DNA of 64,000 bases, taken from NCBI GenBank assembly GCA_021234155.1, contig JAJEKV010000040.1, forward strand, positions 8,787,541 to 8,851,540, in the 5' to 3' direction. Below are positions 20,812-32,494 of the stretch, piece after piece (within the stretch, counting starts at the first letter, position 1; every line of letters begins with the position of its first letter). Made by a program: the position numbers and the translations under genes. The notes beneath the pieces were generated by a model that searched no databases, was not told the DNA's origin, and saw only the letters and a program-made list of their open reading frames with translations. The DNA comes from Isoetes taiwanensis (Eukaryota; Streptophyta; Lycopodiopsida; Isoetales; Isoetaceae).

Positions 20812-22427
20812 TGTAACGGACCTAGCAACCTAGCATCAACATTAAGATGTAAGTAACATTGCCATTATATAAGAGTGCATTTTCAAGGTAAAATAAATGA
20901 TTATGTGCTAGGAATACATGCATGCAATGTGTCCATGCATGCCGTGTGTGCATGCATCCATGCAAAGGCATTGCTAGGTTATATAAGTGCAACAATATTA
21001 TTCTTGATTTCTTGGGAAGGAGTTTTCCATGGGAAAGAAGTCTTTTATGTGATAGTGAAGAATTCGGAAGGAGATAGATTGCAGATGGATTGCTAAAGGA
21101 GCGAGTTGCGTGCAGAGATCTGGGAGCATTGCTGGGAGTGCAGAGGAAGCAAGCGGGATTCCAGGTGGGGATCAAGCCTTACACCTGGGGTTTTCTAGTG
21201 TTTGTATAGCTGTGTTGATTTAATAATGATTGCTTTGAACGTAGTATAAACTTGGAGTTAAATCATATGAACATGGTCATGAATAGGCATGCATGGTCAA
21301 TGGATAGCGAGCATATTAACCAATTTAATAAACTAGTTAGCAGGAAGCCACCGTCATTAAGGTTATAAGTAATAATTTGAAGGAAGTTGATCTAGTTAAA
21401 AGTAATAAGATATTACTAAAGGTTGTATTTTGCTTAAGCACCGGGCATTGCATGTTGCATGGTAGAGATAGTAATGTTTATATGAGCATATAGAGATAGT
21501 AATGTTTATATGAGCGTATAACTGGATTTCCTTTGTTGCATGAGGTGTAAATTATGGAATTTCTAAGGTAAATTTGATATGGAAATGTGCCTAGATATTG
21601 GGTGGAATTCATAGTATTGTGATCTATGTGTAGTATAATTCTTTGATATAGACCTCTGGGGCCGGAGTCTAGGTGCGATGGTCTAGACTCGCGGTTATTG
21701 CACAGTGCTATGTAAATGGTATTATTTGAACATCGGGCGTTGGTACCATATGGTACAACGTCATGCACAGTTAAGTGGTCCTCCAATGCTGGACGCAGCG
21801 TGGATGGGTGTGTACACACGTGGTTACCCCGCCTCTATGTCACTGGCCTGATCAGCCGAGTTGACCTTGCTCAGACCCAGAGGAATATTGGTTGCAATGT
21901 TGATGCTATGATTGCTTGGTTATTATATATGTGGTCTTCGTTGTTGGAATTAAGTTGCATTGGTCATGCTTGCTGGACTAGTTACTTGGATTGCAGGAGC
22001 GAGGCTACGGTATAGTTAGATTGTTGTTCTAGGTTAACACCTTGTATTGTTGAAGCTAGATATGTCCTAGATCCCCGATCCCCACTTAGTCCGTGTGACT
22101 AACCCGTGGTTGATGGTGTAAGCAGAGGTGCGAGATGCTTCGGAAAGTAGCCAAGCTTCGGAAAGGCGAGAGTAGAAGTGTGTGGATTGCTATTCAATAA
22201 ACTTGATTATTATTACTATTATTATTATATATGGGGATATTGCTGAGTAATGGGCAAGTACATGTTTGGAACCTTAGAATATGTACAAAGATTAAATTCT
22301 TTACCTAAGTGTTATTGTTGCGGATGCATGAGTTAATTTCTTAAGTCTTTAAGCTTAAGTAGATCCAATGGTCGAGATTGATGGGATCTCCGCTACCATA
22401 AAGTTAAATCGCCAGGGCCCGGCCACA
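20812..22427 (+). repeat. 5' LTR of the LARD-like element
   Basis: Starts TGTAACGGACC and ends GGCCACA. It includes a cluster of CATGCA motifs (about 20918-20962), a doubled AGTAATGTTTATATGAGC block (21467-21515), and GCTTCGGAAAG repeated near 22138-22166. A 117-codon ORF inside occurs in both LTRs and is only LTR sequence. Confidence 0.9.
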
Positions 22428-24553
22428 GCTTGGTATCAGAGCATAGTTGGATCCTTGGATGTATGATGGCGAAGTTTAGATTCAAGTTGAGGTTGTTGGA
22501 TTATGCTAATAGTACTATGTGGAGATGATGGCCTCAGAGGAGGCGTGACAAATTGTTTTATGAAGGTATGTGAAATTGATTACATGGTATTTCTATAATC
22601 TTGGTTGATTTTCTATCCTGCAAAGCAGATAAGCTAGAAAAATGTACTTCATCAAGGGGCTAACTTTGATTTAGGGTTGCCAATGTGCGATAGCATGGAA
22701 GTGATGCTTGAGGGAGATTAAGTTACAGTGTATTATGCTTTCACTTTGGTAACCACTCCTTATGGTGTAGATGTGATCTCATAGTAGTATACTCGGTGGC
22801 AAGAAAATTTGGAATAAGCAAAGGCATGATATATAATGCCTATGATATTCAGGGAAGGTTCATCTCACCATATCGGATGAATAAGATTCTTGATGTGATG
22901 TTAGGTGCATCCTTTTGAAGCTAAAAATTGAGAAAACCAGGCAGCATCTATATATTGCTATCCAGTGGTAAAATAACAATAAATTGCTAAGTTGATAGCA
23001 TTCAGGCTATGGTTGGATAAGGTTACAACACGGTGGTTGTAAGACAAGTTTTTGAGAATGCTTAGATATGCTTATAAAATAAGATTGGCGTGATAGTCAG
23101 ATTGAAGCTCATGTGTAAATAGCAGATGTGTGATGTAGAAGGAAATGTCATGATTACATCATGGTCCTACTTGAGGTCTATAAAGTTGTTGGCCTTAGGG
23201 TTATGGCTAGAATAGTCGGTGATAGCCTTGAAAAAGTTCTTGGCCTTGAAAAATTCTTGGAGTATAAGAAAGCACTTAACGGAACAAAGTGGTCAGGTTA
23301 CGCATTTATATTTAGAGAATGATATCCACTTAAATTATGGCAGACTGAAGAATTCATTGACCAAGATTGAACAATGTTATCCATCTTATGGATAAGGAAG
23401 AAGAAGACGATGAATAGAGGAATAACATATTTAATCGTGGTAGTAGGTAAACCATGAAGTTGAACGAAAGAGTTGTCAGATAAAGCCCAGACATGAGATA
23501 AAGGCAGAGGGGAATGTATAGACATGGGGGAAGTGCCATTTTTGAAAATCTTAGAATGTAATAGAAGAGTTGTAAGCACATCTAGTAATGGTGCTTCCAT
23601 GTATCGTAATTATTTGGCATGGTAGAAGTGATTGTAGATTAATGGAGGGATGGTGATTGCATTACTTGATTAAGGATATAGTCAAAGGATTGAAGTTGTG
23701 AACGAAATACATGAAGTAAGAACTTCATTGAAATTAACGGCAATTGATGCCTATAAAATCTTGTTGAAAGACTAACCAGTGTGATGGGGTAATATGTATG
23801 GAAGTAGGCTAAATATTGAGGCCAAGTGTATAGCCTAGGATACTTAAATGTCATTGGATGAACTCGTAGAGGAATTCTCTGTACCATGGGTTATAATTCT
23901 TATGGGATCCCTTATATCAACTTAAGTATGTTACCTAGCTATAAGATACCCAGACTGGGGGACTTGATTATGTATTTTGCTTGTTACTTTTTGGATTTGG
24001 CCACCCAAGAAGTCTCGAGAGATTACATATCTAGTTCGACCTGAGTATCTCTTTGGAATGGTGGGTTTTTTATTCTATGGCACGTACCACGTTTATTATA
24101 TTGAATTGGATATGTAGTATACTCATAATATTTGAGTTAGTTCTAGACTTGGCGGTATGTTAAATTGAATGTTAGAAGGGTCGTGCATTGGAGCTATCTA
24201 ATATGTATCTTTCCTTTAGCTTAAATTACTTGTATGAAGCTAGCTTTGAACTTTCAAGTTTGGAGATGCATCATCTTGGATTGGAAGGCTAAGCAATTGT
24301 GTTTGACAAGGATGGGTCAGTTCTAAGGGACAAAGTTGTATTCATTTGGGAGTATGTCGAATTGAGGATTAAGATATGAAAGCTGAAAGGGAAGAGACCC
24401 GAGTAATTAAGGAGGCAGACTATAAAAAAAAATTAGATCAATGGTTGGGTTTGTTCCAAGGAAGATATCACAAAGGGAGATACAAATTAGATTTTTCATG
24501 AGTACTCTAAGATGCACCCATGAGGACATGGGTTGAATTTTTGGAGGAGAGAC
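22428..24553 (+). other. Interior of the LARD-like element, no coding domain seen
   Basis: The primer site at 22431-22442 is followed by about 2.1 kb of AT-rich sequence with only short ORFs. Some words recall decayed gypsy pol (23900-24100), but no diagnostic motif can be placed. The 3' end carries the purine tract next to the 3' LTR. Confidence 0.7.
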
Positions 24554-26172
24554 TGTAACGGACCTAGCAACCTAGCATCAACATTAAGATGTAAGTAACA
24601 TTGCCATTATATAAGAGTGCATTTTCAAGGTAAAATAAATGATTATGTGCTAGGAATACATGCATGCAATGTGTCCATGCATGCCGTGTGTGCATGCATC
24701 CATGCAAGGGCATTGCTAGGTTATATAAGTGCAACAATATTATTCTTGATTTCTTGGGAAGGAGTTTTCCATGGGAAAGAAGTCTTTTATGTGATAGTGA
24801 AGAATTCGGAAGGAGATAGATTGCAGATGGATTGCTAAAGGAGCGAGTTGCGTGCAGAGATCTGGGAGCATTGCTGGGAGTGCAGAGGAAGCAAGCGGGA
24901 TTCCAGGTGGGGATCAAGCCTTACACCTGGGGTTTTCTAGTGTTTGTATAGCTGTGTTGATTTAATAATGATTGTTTTGAACGTAGTATAAACTTGGAGT
25001 TAAATCATATGAACATGGTCATGAATAGGCATGCATGGTCAATGGATAGCGAGCATATTAACCAATTTAATAAACTAGTTAGCAGGAAGCCACCGTCATT
25101 AAGGTTATAAGTAATAATTTGAAGGAAGTTGATCTAGTTAAAAGTAATAAGATATTACTAAAGGTTGTATTTTGCTTAAGCACCGGGCATTGCATGTTGC
25201 ATGGTAGAGATAGTAATGTTTATATGAGCATATAGAGATAGTAATGTTTATATGAGCGTATAACTGGATTTCCTTTGTTGCATGAGGTGTAAATTATGGA
25301 ATTTCTAAGGTAAATTTGATATGGAAATGTGCCTAGATATTGGGTGGAATTCATAGTATTGTGATCTATGTGTAGTATAATTCTTTGATATAGACCTCTG
25401 GGGCCGGAGTCTAGGTGCGATGGTCTAGACTCGCGCGGTTATTACCAATGCTGCTATGTAAATGGTATTATTTGAACATCGGCGTTGGTACCATATGGTA
25501 CAACGTCATGCACAGTTAAGTGGTCCTCCAATGCTGGACGCAGCGTGGATGGGTGTGTACACACGTGGTTACCCCGCCTCTATGTCACTGGCCTGATCAG
25601 CCGAGTTGACCTTGCTCAGACCCAGAGGAATATTGGTTGCAATGTTGATGCTATGATTGCTTGGTTATTATATATGTGGTCTTCGTTGTTGGAATTAAGT
25701 TGCATTGGTCATGCTTGCTGGACTAGTTACTTGGATTGCAGGAGCGAGGCTACGGTATAGTTAGATTGTTGTTCTAGGTTAACACCTTGTATTGTTGAAG
25801 CTAGATATGTCCTAGATCCCCGATCCCCACTTAGTCCGTGTGACTAACCCGTGGTTGATGGTGTAAGCAGAGGTGCGAGATGCTTCGGAAAGTAGCCAAG
25901 CTTCGGAAAGGCGAGAGTAGAAGTGTGTGGATTGCTATTCAATAAACTTGATTATTATTACTATTATTATTATATATGGGGATATTGCTGAGTAATGGGC
26001 AAGTACATGTTTGGAACCTTAGAATATGTACAAAGATTAAATTCTTTACCTAAGTGTTATTGTTGCGGATGCATGAGTTAATTTCTTAAGTCTTTAAGCT
26101 TAAGTAGATCCAATGGTCGAGATTGATGGGATCTCCAGTTACCATAAAGGTTAACTGGCCAGGCCCGTCACA
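24554..26172 (+). repeat. 3' LTR of the LARD-like element
   Basis: Nearly identical to 20812-22427. The main differences are at about 25434-25455 (indels and substitutions) and in the last 45 bases. It ends CCCGTCACA, followed by the TSD GAGTC. Confidence 0.9.
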
Positions 26173-26177
26173 GAGTC

Positions 26178-28046
26178 ATATAGACCTCTTCCTCCAACAC
26201 CATTCAAAAAAGCAGACTTAATGTCCATTTAAAACATTGGCCAACCTTTCATTGCAGCAAGAGCTACAACTGATCTGATAGTGGACATTCTGGCTGCGGG
26301 AGCAAAGACTTCATCATAATCTAAGCCTTTTTTCTGTGCAAAACCCTTGGCTACAAGTCTAGCTTTGTGCTTTGACACTGTCTCATCAGCATGAATTTGG
26401 TTTTAAACACCCACTTACAGCCAATAACTTGATTATCAGCTGGGAGTTCAACCAATTCCCATATGCCTTGCTTCAGCAATTGAGAGTATTCTTCTTCCAT
26501 TGCATGTTGGCACTGCGAATCACTAGCTGCTTCATGAAAGGTGTGTGGATCAACATGATTCTGGACCTTTGCCATTAAGGCAAGGTTACATGATCCATTA
26601 GACTTCTCATGTTTCTCCATCAGACGTGCTGATCTCCTAGGTTCAACAACAGGTACAATAGATGCTGCAACCGGTTCTGCAACAATTTGTTTCTCCTTGA
26701 GACGTGCTGATCTCCTAGGTTCAACAATAGAAGGTATAACAGGTGCTACAATAGGTGCTGTAACAGGTCCTGGATCAGGTGCTACAGTACCTTCATGTGT
26801 GCTGGACTCCCCCTGAAAGGAACCAACCTGCTCATGGACCATAGGGCAAGTGGGATTGGGATCATCCCGTGCCACTACTTCAGGCAAATGTGACTTCACT
26901 GGAGAAACCACTAGAGAGGGAGAGAAAGATCTACCAGCAGCTGCTATCAGATCTCCAACATCCAAGCTGCTGTCATTGTGAACTGCAGGAGAATCACTGG
27001 AAGATATACCATCATACACAGCATCTTCAACAAATTGAACTAACCTGCTTACAATAACCTGCTGGTTGGAAGGATCATACAACTTGTAACCTTTCTGATT
27101 TTCAGGATACCCAATGAAGATGGCTTTGACAGCCCCTATCATGCACCTTCCCATAGCTTTTAGCTTCTCATCAGGTATGGAAGTATAAGCCAAGCATCCA
27201 AACACCCTCAAATGAGACACATTTGGTTTCATTCTCCAAAATGCTTCATAAGAAGTCACATCCTGGACTGCCTTAGTATGCGACCTATTTGCCAAATATG
27301 CTATTGTCACTACTGCCTCTCCCCAAAAAGATTCAGGCAGTTGCTTGTGACTCATCATAGATCTTGCCAAATCAAGCAAAGATCTATTCATCCTTTCAGC
27401 TACACCATTATGTGGATGAGCATAAGGAATGATTAACTGTCTTTCAATACCTTCTTCCATGAGAAACTCATCAAAGGTATTAGAAACATATTCACCTTCA
27501 TTGTCACTTCTCAACTTTTTGATTACTAATCCTGTCTGCTTTTCAACTGCTGCTTTGAAGGCCTTGAACTTGCTAAGCACCTCAGATTTGCAGTGCAAAG
27601 TATACACCCAAGTGTACCTACTGAAATCATCAATCAGGGTCAAGAAATACCTCTTTCCACCTAATAAAACATCAGACATATAGCATAAATCAGAATGCAG
27701 CAGCTCAAGAGGTCGAGTTGCTCGATGAATAGCCTGCTGTGGAAAAGGCTGTTGAGGTTGCTTTCCAAGATGGCATGCAGCACACTCAAGCTTGACACAT
27801 TTCAGAGAGGGAATACCTGTAACCATCTTGTTCTTGTACAAAGCATGTACAACAGTGCCTCCAACATGACCAAAACGAGCATACCACAGATGCTCATTGT
27901 TCAGGTAATTGGTAGGACAACGCCGGTCCCTTACTTTATATCTCGAACTACTTTGTTGATGGTCCATTACATAGTGCCTATGACAAGATGGTAGGATTGA
28001 AACAATTTGAGGTCCAACCCACTTTGATAGTTTTGCATGCATCATG
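26178..28046 (-). pseudogene. Copia GAG-pre-integrase, integrase and RT N-terminus
   Basis: One 564-codon frame (28045-26351) holds the HHCC-type pre-integrase region (LWYARFGHVG, ACHLGKQPQQPF) and the integrase core. The core shows LHSDLCYMS, LTLIDDFSRYTWVY, LRSDNEGEYVS, AHPHNGVAERMN and HLRVFGCLAY. A Ser/Pro-rich linker with two copies of EPRRSARL follows, then the RT start CKWVFKTKF. After that the frame shifts, and RT continues to 26178 with stops. The catalytic Asp/Asp/Glu residues are visible (DL, SDN, the E in GVAERMN), but the element as a whole is broken. Confidence 0.9.
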
Positions 28047-28404
28047 GGTATAAATTAAGAACCTCCTTAATTTAGAAACATGAACTTGGTTTGGCTAAAC
28101 TTGTATATAATTTCTCTAATTTCTAATTATACTTTGGCTAAATTTTCTAAAACAGATAAGCGCAAATGAGCTAAACCTATAATAATTTCGGAGAAAAAAC
28201 TTGTAAAAATTGAAATAAAATTACTCAAAAAATCTGGATAAAGTAAGAAAAATATCTTAAACAATTGTAGACACTTTGGCAAATCTTTTGAAATAATAAA
28301 AAAGCCTCAAATATGGCTAAATTCTTTTATTTTTTGATTGCCAAAACAGTAATGGTCAAGCCCAAAGTTTAGTTAAATGGTGAAGATAGCCACTAATTTA
28401 TACC
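28047..28404. mobile_element. Short non-autonomous TIR element, relative of 12278-13074
   Basis: The left end is GGTATAAATTAAG, and the right end is the complement of GGTATAAATTAGTGGCTAT. The same two end types (AAATTAAG and AAATTAGTGGCTAT) border the 797-bp element at 12278-13074. The interior is AT-rich with TTTGGCTAAA motifs. It interrupts the copia element just before its pre-integrase frame. I see no clear target duplication, so the exact ends may be off by a few bases. Confidence 0.65.
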
Positions 28405-28600
28405 ATACCTGCACGCAATCTAGATCTGTTGCCTTGCCATTTGCGAGCCTTTGCAAGACGTGCATACATCTGAATCTATTATGGTTAGAGAGAACCCGAT
28501 TGTGCTACTATAATATGCTGGATTACAACAGGATCATAATACTGCATCAAGGATTGCACCCATTGGTCTAAATAGAGGTTGCTAGAGTCTGTACAGGCTT
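28405..28600. other. Unassigned spacer
   Basis: Between the TIR element and the first LINE fragment. On the minus strand a short reading QMYARLAKARKWQGNRSRL (about 28478-28420) looks protein-like, but I cannot place it. Confidence 0.2.
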
Positions 28601-29540
28601 GTATAATACTTCCTCCAGAATGTCATAGGTGTGATGGTGCAAGAAGATAAAACATTTCATGTTGGTGTTTTGCAATGTAATGTGCCTTCTTCCATTTGAT
28701 GAAAGCTTTGTACTGCTTGTTGGAGGGGTAAAGTGGGACCAACTACCGATCTAAGATGTCGTTTTAGTTCTTTCTTTTTATTATCAAACCATTTATTTCT
28801 AGGGAAGATGGATGTGCGTGATGGTCTACTGTGCATCTTTTCCGAAAATATCATTCTGCTACTACACTCAGAATGACATTAACAAATCTGGCAAATTGTT
28901 GTTCCAGTGTAAAAAAAAATGCAATACTCTTGATATCTCCTCTGTTAGTAGCTGAGCATAATCCTCCGCCTTATCAAATGAAGGTGAGGCACCCAGGATT
29001 TGGACTGACAGTGGTGCTGCTTTAGCTGCCAATCTAATGCTATGAAGAGAGTTGGTGATCTGAATCTACCTCCTCATCTCTATTATGTATACCCATATGT
29101 ACGTGTGTGAGGAGATGCAAATCTTGCTTGGCCATAAGCACATAACCAACTAGGCTGAATCCCCCATCCTGGTTCTCATGATGATAAGTGTAGAGGGAGG
29201 AAGGTCGCCATTGTGCGAGGCCACTGCAAATGATCAAGTTGAAGATGTCGCACATCTGAAGCAATTGCCATCCGAAACGTGTGACATGATGTCCTTCATC
29301 AACTGAAGTGTGTAGTCAAAGGTCTTCTGCAATTAAAGTTGCAACATATCCTCATGTGAAAGGTTAGGCTTTGTCAATTCAGCTGCAGCTCTGCTTGCAT
29401 TGAAATCCCCTACAAGCATGACATGGCACAATTGCTTGTGTCGTTGAGTCCCATCACATAGATCGACGTACAGGTCCAATCTATCCATGGTGGAAATCAT
29501 GGCAGTAATTGGATTCTTCATTGTGAATATTTAATTCAAG
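28600..29540 (-). pseudogene. LINE endonuclease-region fragment
   Basis: Frames on the minus strand match the longer LINE at 29961-35160. 29521-29333 matches its VVLLGDFNA part (HVMLVGDFNASRAAAEL), 29264-29040 its NGLAQW and DSDH part (ICSGLAQWRPSS, EEVDSDH), and 28854-28657 its FPRN-WFD segment. Many frame breaks. A separate, 5'- and 3'-truncated older copy. Confidence 0.75.
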
Positions 29541-29960
29541 TGCCGAATGCGATGATCTATTCTGTGTAGTTTGATTTAAAGCAGTCAACTAATGAATAGT
29601 AGAATGGTCAAATACCAAACATTAAACATTTGGTTTACCATTGAATCGAAATAAAAGGTACAAGGAGAGTTCTATTTGAGGTTGCTCTTAGGAGTTGCCT
29701 ATCAGTGAGATCCAACCCGCCATGATTAAGAGTTGTAGCATCGCTAAACTGTAAGCTCAATAGAAAATATTATTAGCGTTGCTAAAATGTGGATAAGTAG
29801 TAACTATTTAGATATTTGGTTTAACTAGTTTATTTAGAAATGCGAGTAAGTAGTAGCTAGTTATTTAGTTTAACTAGACGTAGATTTGAAGGCTAGAAAT
29901 TACCAATGTAACATAATTTGAGCAGATACTAAAGCGTAAGGATATATGGAAAGTTGTTAA
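29541..29960. repeat. AT-rich spacer with a block repeated beyond the LINE
   Basis: About 29778-29910 (GTGGATAAGTAGTAACTA, then TTTGGTTTAACTAG and AGATTTGAAGGCTAGAAATT) is similar, in the same orientation, to 35522-35605 on the far side of the LINE. No coding content. Confidence 0.55.
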
Positions 29961-29990
29961 TAGAATAGAATAGAATAGAATAGAATAGAA
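29961..29990 (+). repeat. (TAGAA)6 microsatellite at LINE 3' end
   Basis: Six exact TAGAA units abut the 3' end of the minus-strand LINE, so on the LINE sense strand the tail is (TTCTA)n. Short tandem tails instead of poly(A) are known for several LINE clades. Confidence 0.8.
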
Positions 29991-30185
29991 TTGTTTTTAT
30001 CGTCCACGGAGACCAATCGGCCTATGGGACCCAATACAAAAAGCGCAGCAATCACATTACTGCCCGGATTAAAAAACCCCCGCCCCGAAGGGTTTTCGAG
30101 GGAAAAACCATGGCAGCAATAAGATTGCTGACAACGATTAAATGGTTGACTGGGGGCATATCTTAGCCCTCAAGTCCAGTACTTC

Positions 30186-31052
30186 CTAAATGTATGATCC
30201 GAGTGAGCGCACCGAAGTCGTACCCAGTATTATGTGTAGCGGCTCATCGGGTCTAATCAACTGAGCATAGCGTGTCCGAATCTGATCATATGCCGGGCAG
30301 CTCCGAAAAGTGTGACACTCATCCTCAACAGCTCCCGTCTGGCAGCACTGACAAACCCTATCCTGGCGTGGCTCCCCAATCCATCGACCTGTCTCAATCC
30401 GGAGATGGTGGGCACCTGTGCAAATGGAGGCGATATGCCTGCGCTTTTTCATGGGCAGATGTGAACATAGGTAGCGTTGTGGGCCTCGTTCTAATGTGGG
30501 ATTTATGTGCTGCTTGTAATGTGTTGTTTTGACTTGCTCCAGGGCCCTGGAATCCCAAAGCTTGCTGGAGAAACAAGCATCAAGGTAACATCTCGGTCGT
30601 ATCGCCGATCGCCTCTATTTCTACCGGATGCACATATGCTCCCGGACATTCCATCTAGTTAGCCAATTTGCACTCTTTTATCCTTCCAACAATTCTTGAG
30701 TCGTTGTGGTCCCATTGCCACTTTGATAAGCCAAGTCGCGGTGAGCGATCATCATCCATATTTACCACCTTCCGGAAATAGGCGATGTGTCTATCAAGGG
30801 CCGCTTCGGCGAAGTGGCGAGCAACCCTCGCTCTCCCCGCAACAAAATTTGATATGGGACCGTGGATTTCACTCCGAGTGCCCGTGATAAGAAGGCCTTC
30901 TGCACCTGTTCTAAGTCACTCCAAATAGCAAGGGACACCACTGGGCCCCAGATTTCAACCTCGTACAAAAGAACGGGCTCTACCAATACCCTGAACAGAT
31001 GTGCCTGATGTCCCCAATCATACAATTCTGCTCTGTGGTTATTGTTCTGCAT
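30186..31052 (-). pseudogene. LINE ORF2 C-terminal region with Cys-rich finger
   Basis: 31052-30762 reads FRVLVEPVLLYEVEIWGP, the usual LINE block after RT (P-x-L-x-Y-G-x-E-I-W). 30452-30186 has RIETGRWIGEP, then VCQCCQTGAVEDECHTFRSC, matching the C-terminal R-C-x(2)-C-x(n)-ED-x-H-x(3)-C-P motif of LINE ORF2 proteins. The frame is lost between them. Confidence 0.8.
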
Positions 31053-31210
31053 TGCATAAAGTGCTTTCCACTGCTACACGCAATCTTATGGAAGTGTCCC
31101 AGCATAGTGTAGAAGGAAACTCCATTCCCAGATACTTGTAGGTGGGTGTCACCTCCACTTGTTTCTCTCGATAAGTGAATGAAGGGGGCCCTGGATGGCA
31201 CGAGGATGAG

Positions 31211-32000
31211 TTAGGACCACGTCTTGGCCAGATTGACGTTCATGTCTGTGGCCTGGCAGAATGTATCTAGAGCATCTAGGTGAGACTGCATATCCTCTGG
31301 AGTGTGAGCTAAGAGGTCAACATCATCTGCATTGTCCATGAGCCACCCGCCACCCCCATTGTCCATGAGCCAGTGTTTCAACTGGTCAATGTACAGACCA
31401 AACAATGTTGGGGAAAGAGGACATTCCTGGCGGACCCCAATACTGCTAGTGAATGGTTGTCCCGTCATCCGCATCTGACCTGAACAACTCTCATACAACC
31501 TGTATACTGCATTTTGCATATCCACAGGAACCTTCAGTTGCCGCAATCTTTCCCATAACTTTTCCCGAGGCACAGTGTTAAAAGCCTTCGCAAAGTCAAC
31601 AAAGCAACAATACGAGTCCCCCGACGGTTTTACGCTATCCTCAACCAAAGTCCTCAATGTGAAGATATGATCAATGGTTGAATGCCGGGGTCTGAACCCT
31701 ACTTGCTGAGAGCTCGCACACCTGTTGCTTCTGCCCACCTGGTCAACTGTTGCTCAATAATGCCAGCTAGCAGTTTGGCAAACACCGAACTGACCATGAT
31801 TGTTCGGTAATTGGTTGCACTATGTGGATCTCCCCGCTTTGTAAATGGGGACAACTCGCTTGTGGTCCACTTCTTTGGGGAATCCTTCCTCGAGTGCTCG
31901 TTGAACATAGTGGTTAGGACTGGTACCATAGGCTCCCCGCCCACTTGATCAACTCTGCACGCATACCATCCAGTCCGTTGCTTTTCCATTGGCCAAACTG
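31211..32000 (-). pseudogene. LINE reverse transcriptase with altered active site
   Basis: Motifs: P-F-T-K-R-G-D then NYRTIMVSSVFAKLLAGI (RT1-2), QVGFRPRHSTIDHIFTLRTL (RT2a), CFVDFAKAFNTVPREKLW (RT3, first catalytic Asp), GVRQECPLSPTLFGLYID (RT4), and the DD box as WLMDNADDVDLLA. The usual Y-A-D-D is N-A-D-D here, and LMDN is duplicated just upstream (LMDN-GGGG-W-LMDN), caused by a local DNA duplication at about 31335-31375. A frameshift joins 31989-31699 and 31738-31211. Confidence 0.9.
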
Positions 32001-32494
32001 CGCACCACGGGTAACAAAGATCCTCGTGATTTCTAATGTCGGACCATTCTGTGGGGGTATGAGTGCCCGTGACCCTTGAGGATCATAGAGTTCTTTGCAA
32101 GTATTGTTCCCACCGCTCATTAGTGATGTTCCCGTAGGGCTGGGCTGGCTTTCAAGAACCTTAAGCCAAAAGGTTCTAGGATGGCTTTCCAACATGTAAA
32201 ACATTTCCCTTTGATGGCGTGCAATGTAATCGAGATTTCTTTGCCTTCAAGAAAGCACGATCTTTGTGTGGTGGCATGTGGGCGCATTGCGGGGATCCGT
32301 GGATGGGCGGAGCCGGCATTTGTATTCCTTACACTCAGCATCAAACCATCGATTACGTGGGAATGTTGCAGTCCCTGTGATACTTCTCGGGCTTGCTATC
32401 CCAAAACATCTTTCTGCGACAGTACCAAGTAGCTCAATCAGCTGACCCGTTTGCTGTTCTAGCGTGGGGGCCTGCAAAATTCCTGAAAGGTCAT

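Larger units (their letters stand above)
20812..26172 (+). mobile_element. LARD-like non-autonomous LTR retrotransposon, 5.36 kb
   Basis: Two LTRs (20812-22427 and 24554-26172, both TG...CA) flank a 2.1-kb interior that shows no gag, protease, RT or integrase. A primer binding site TGGTATCAGAGC lies at 22431-22442 and a purine tract GGAGGAGAGAC at about 24543-24553. The 5-base target duplication is GAGTC (20807-20811 and 26173-26177). It sits in the RT gene of the minus-strand copia element. The LTRs differ at roughly 15-20 positions by eye, mostly in two clusters, so insertion is fairly recent. Long LTRs with a non-coding middle fit a LARD, mobilised by another element's proteins. Orientation is plus from PBS to PPT. 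Confidence 0.9.
19259..28046 (-). mobile_element. Ty1/copia retrotransposon (minus strand), split by an LTR element, 5' part lost
   Basis: Read on the minus strand: GAG-pre-integrase and integrase (28046-26900), start of RT (26600-26178), a nested 5.36-kb element (20812-26172), rest of RT and RNase H (20811-19645), polypurine tract AAGGGAGAG (about 19617-19609), and the 3' LTR (19608-19259). The frame across the nested element is continuous once one TSD copy is ignored (E-E-V-Y-M then Q-P-P-G-F). The 5' LTR, gag and primer site are not found beyond 28046, where another TIR element begins. Several stops make this copy inactive. Confidence 0.85.

Noticed and set aside
20822-21175. 117-codon minus-strand ORF, repeated at 24564-24917
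   Set aside because: Both copies lie in the two LTRs of one element. Identity reflects LTR duplication, and the ORF runs against the element's orientation.
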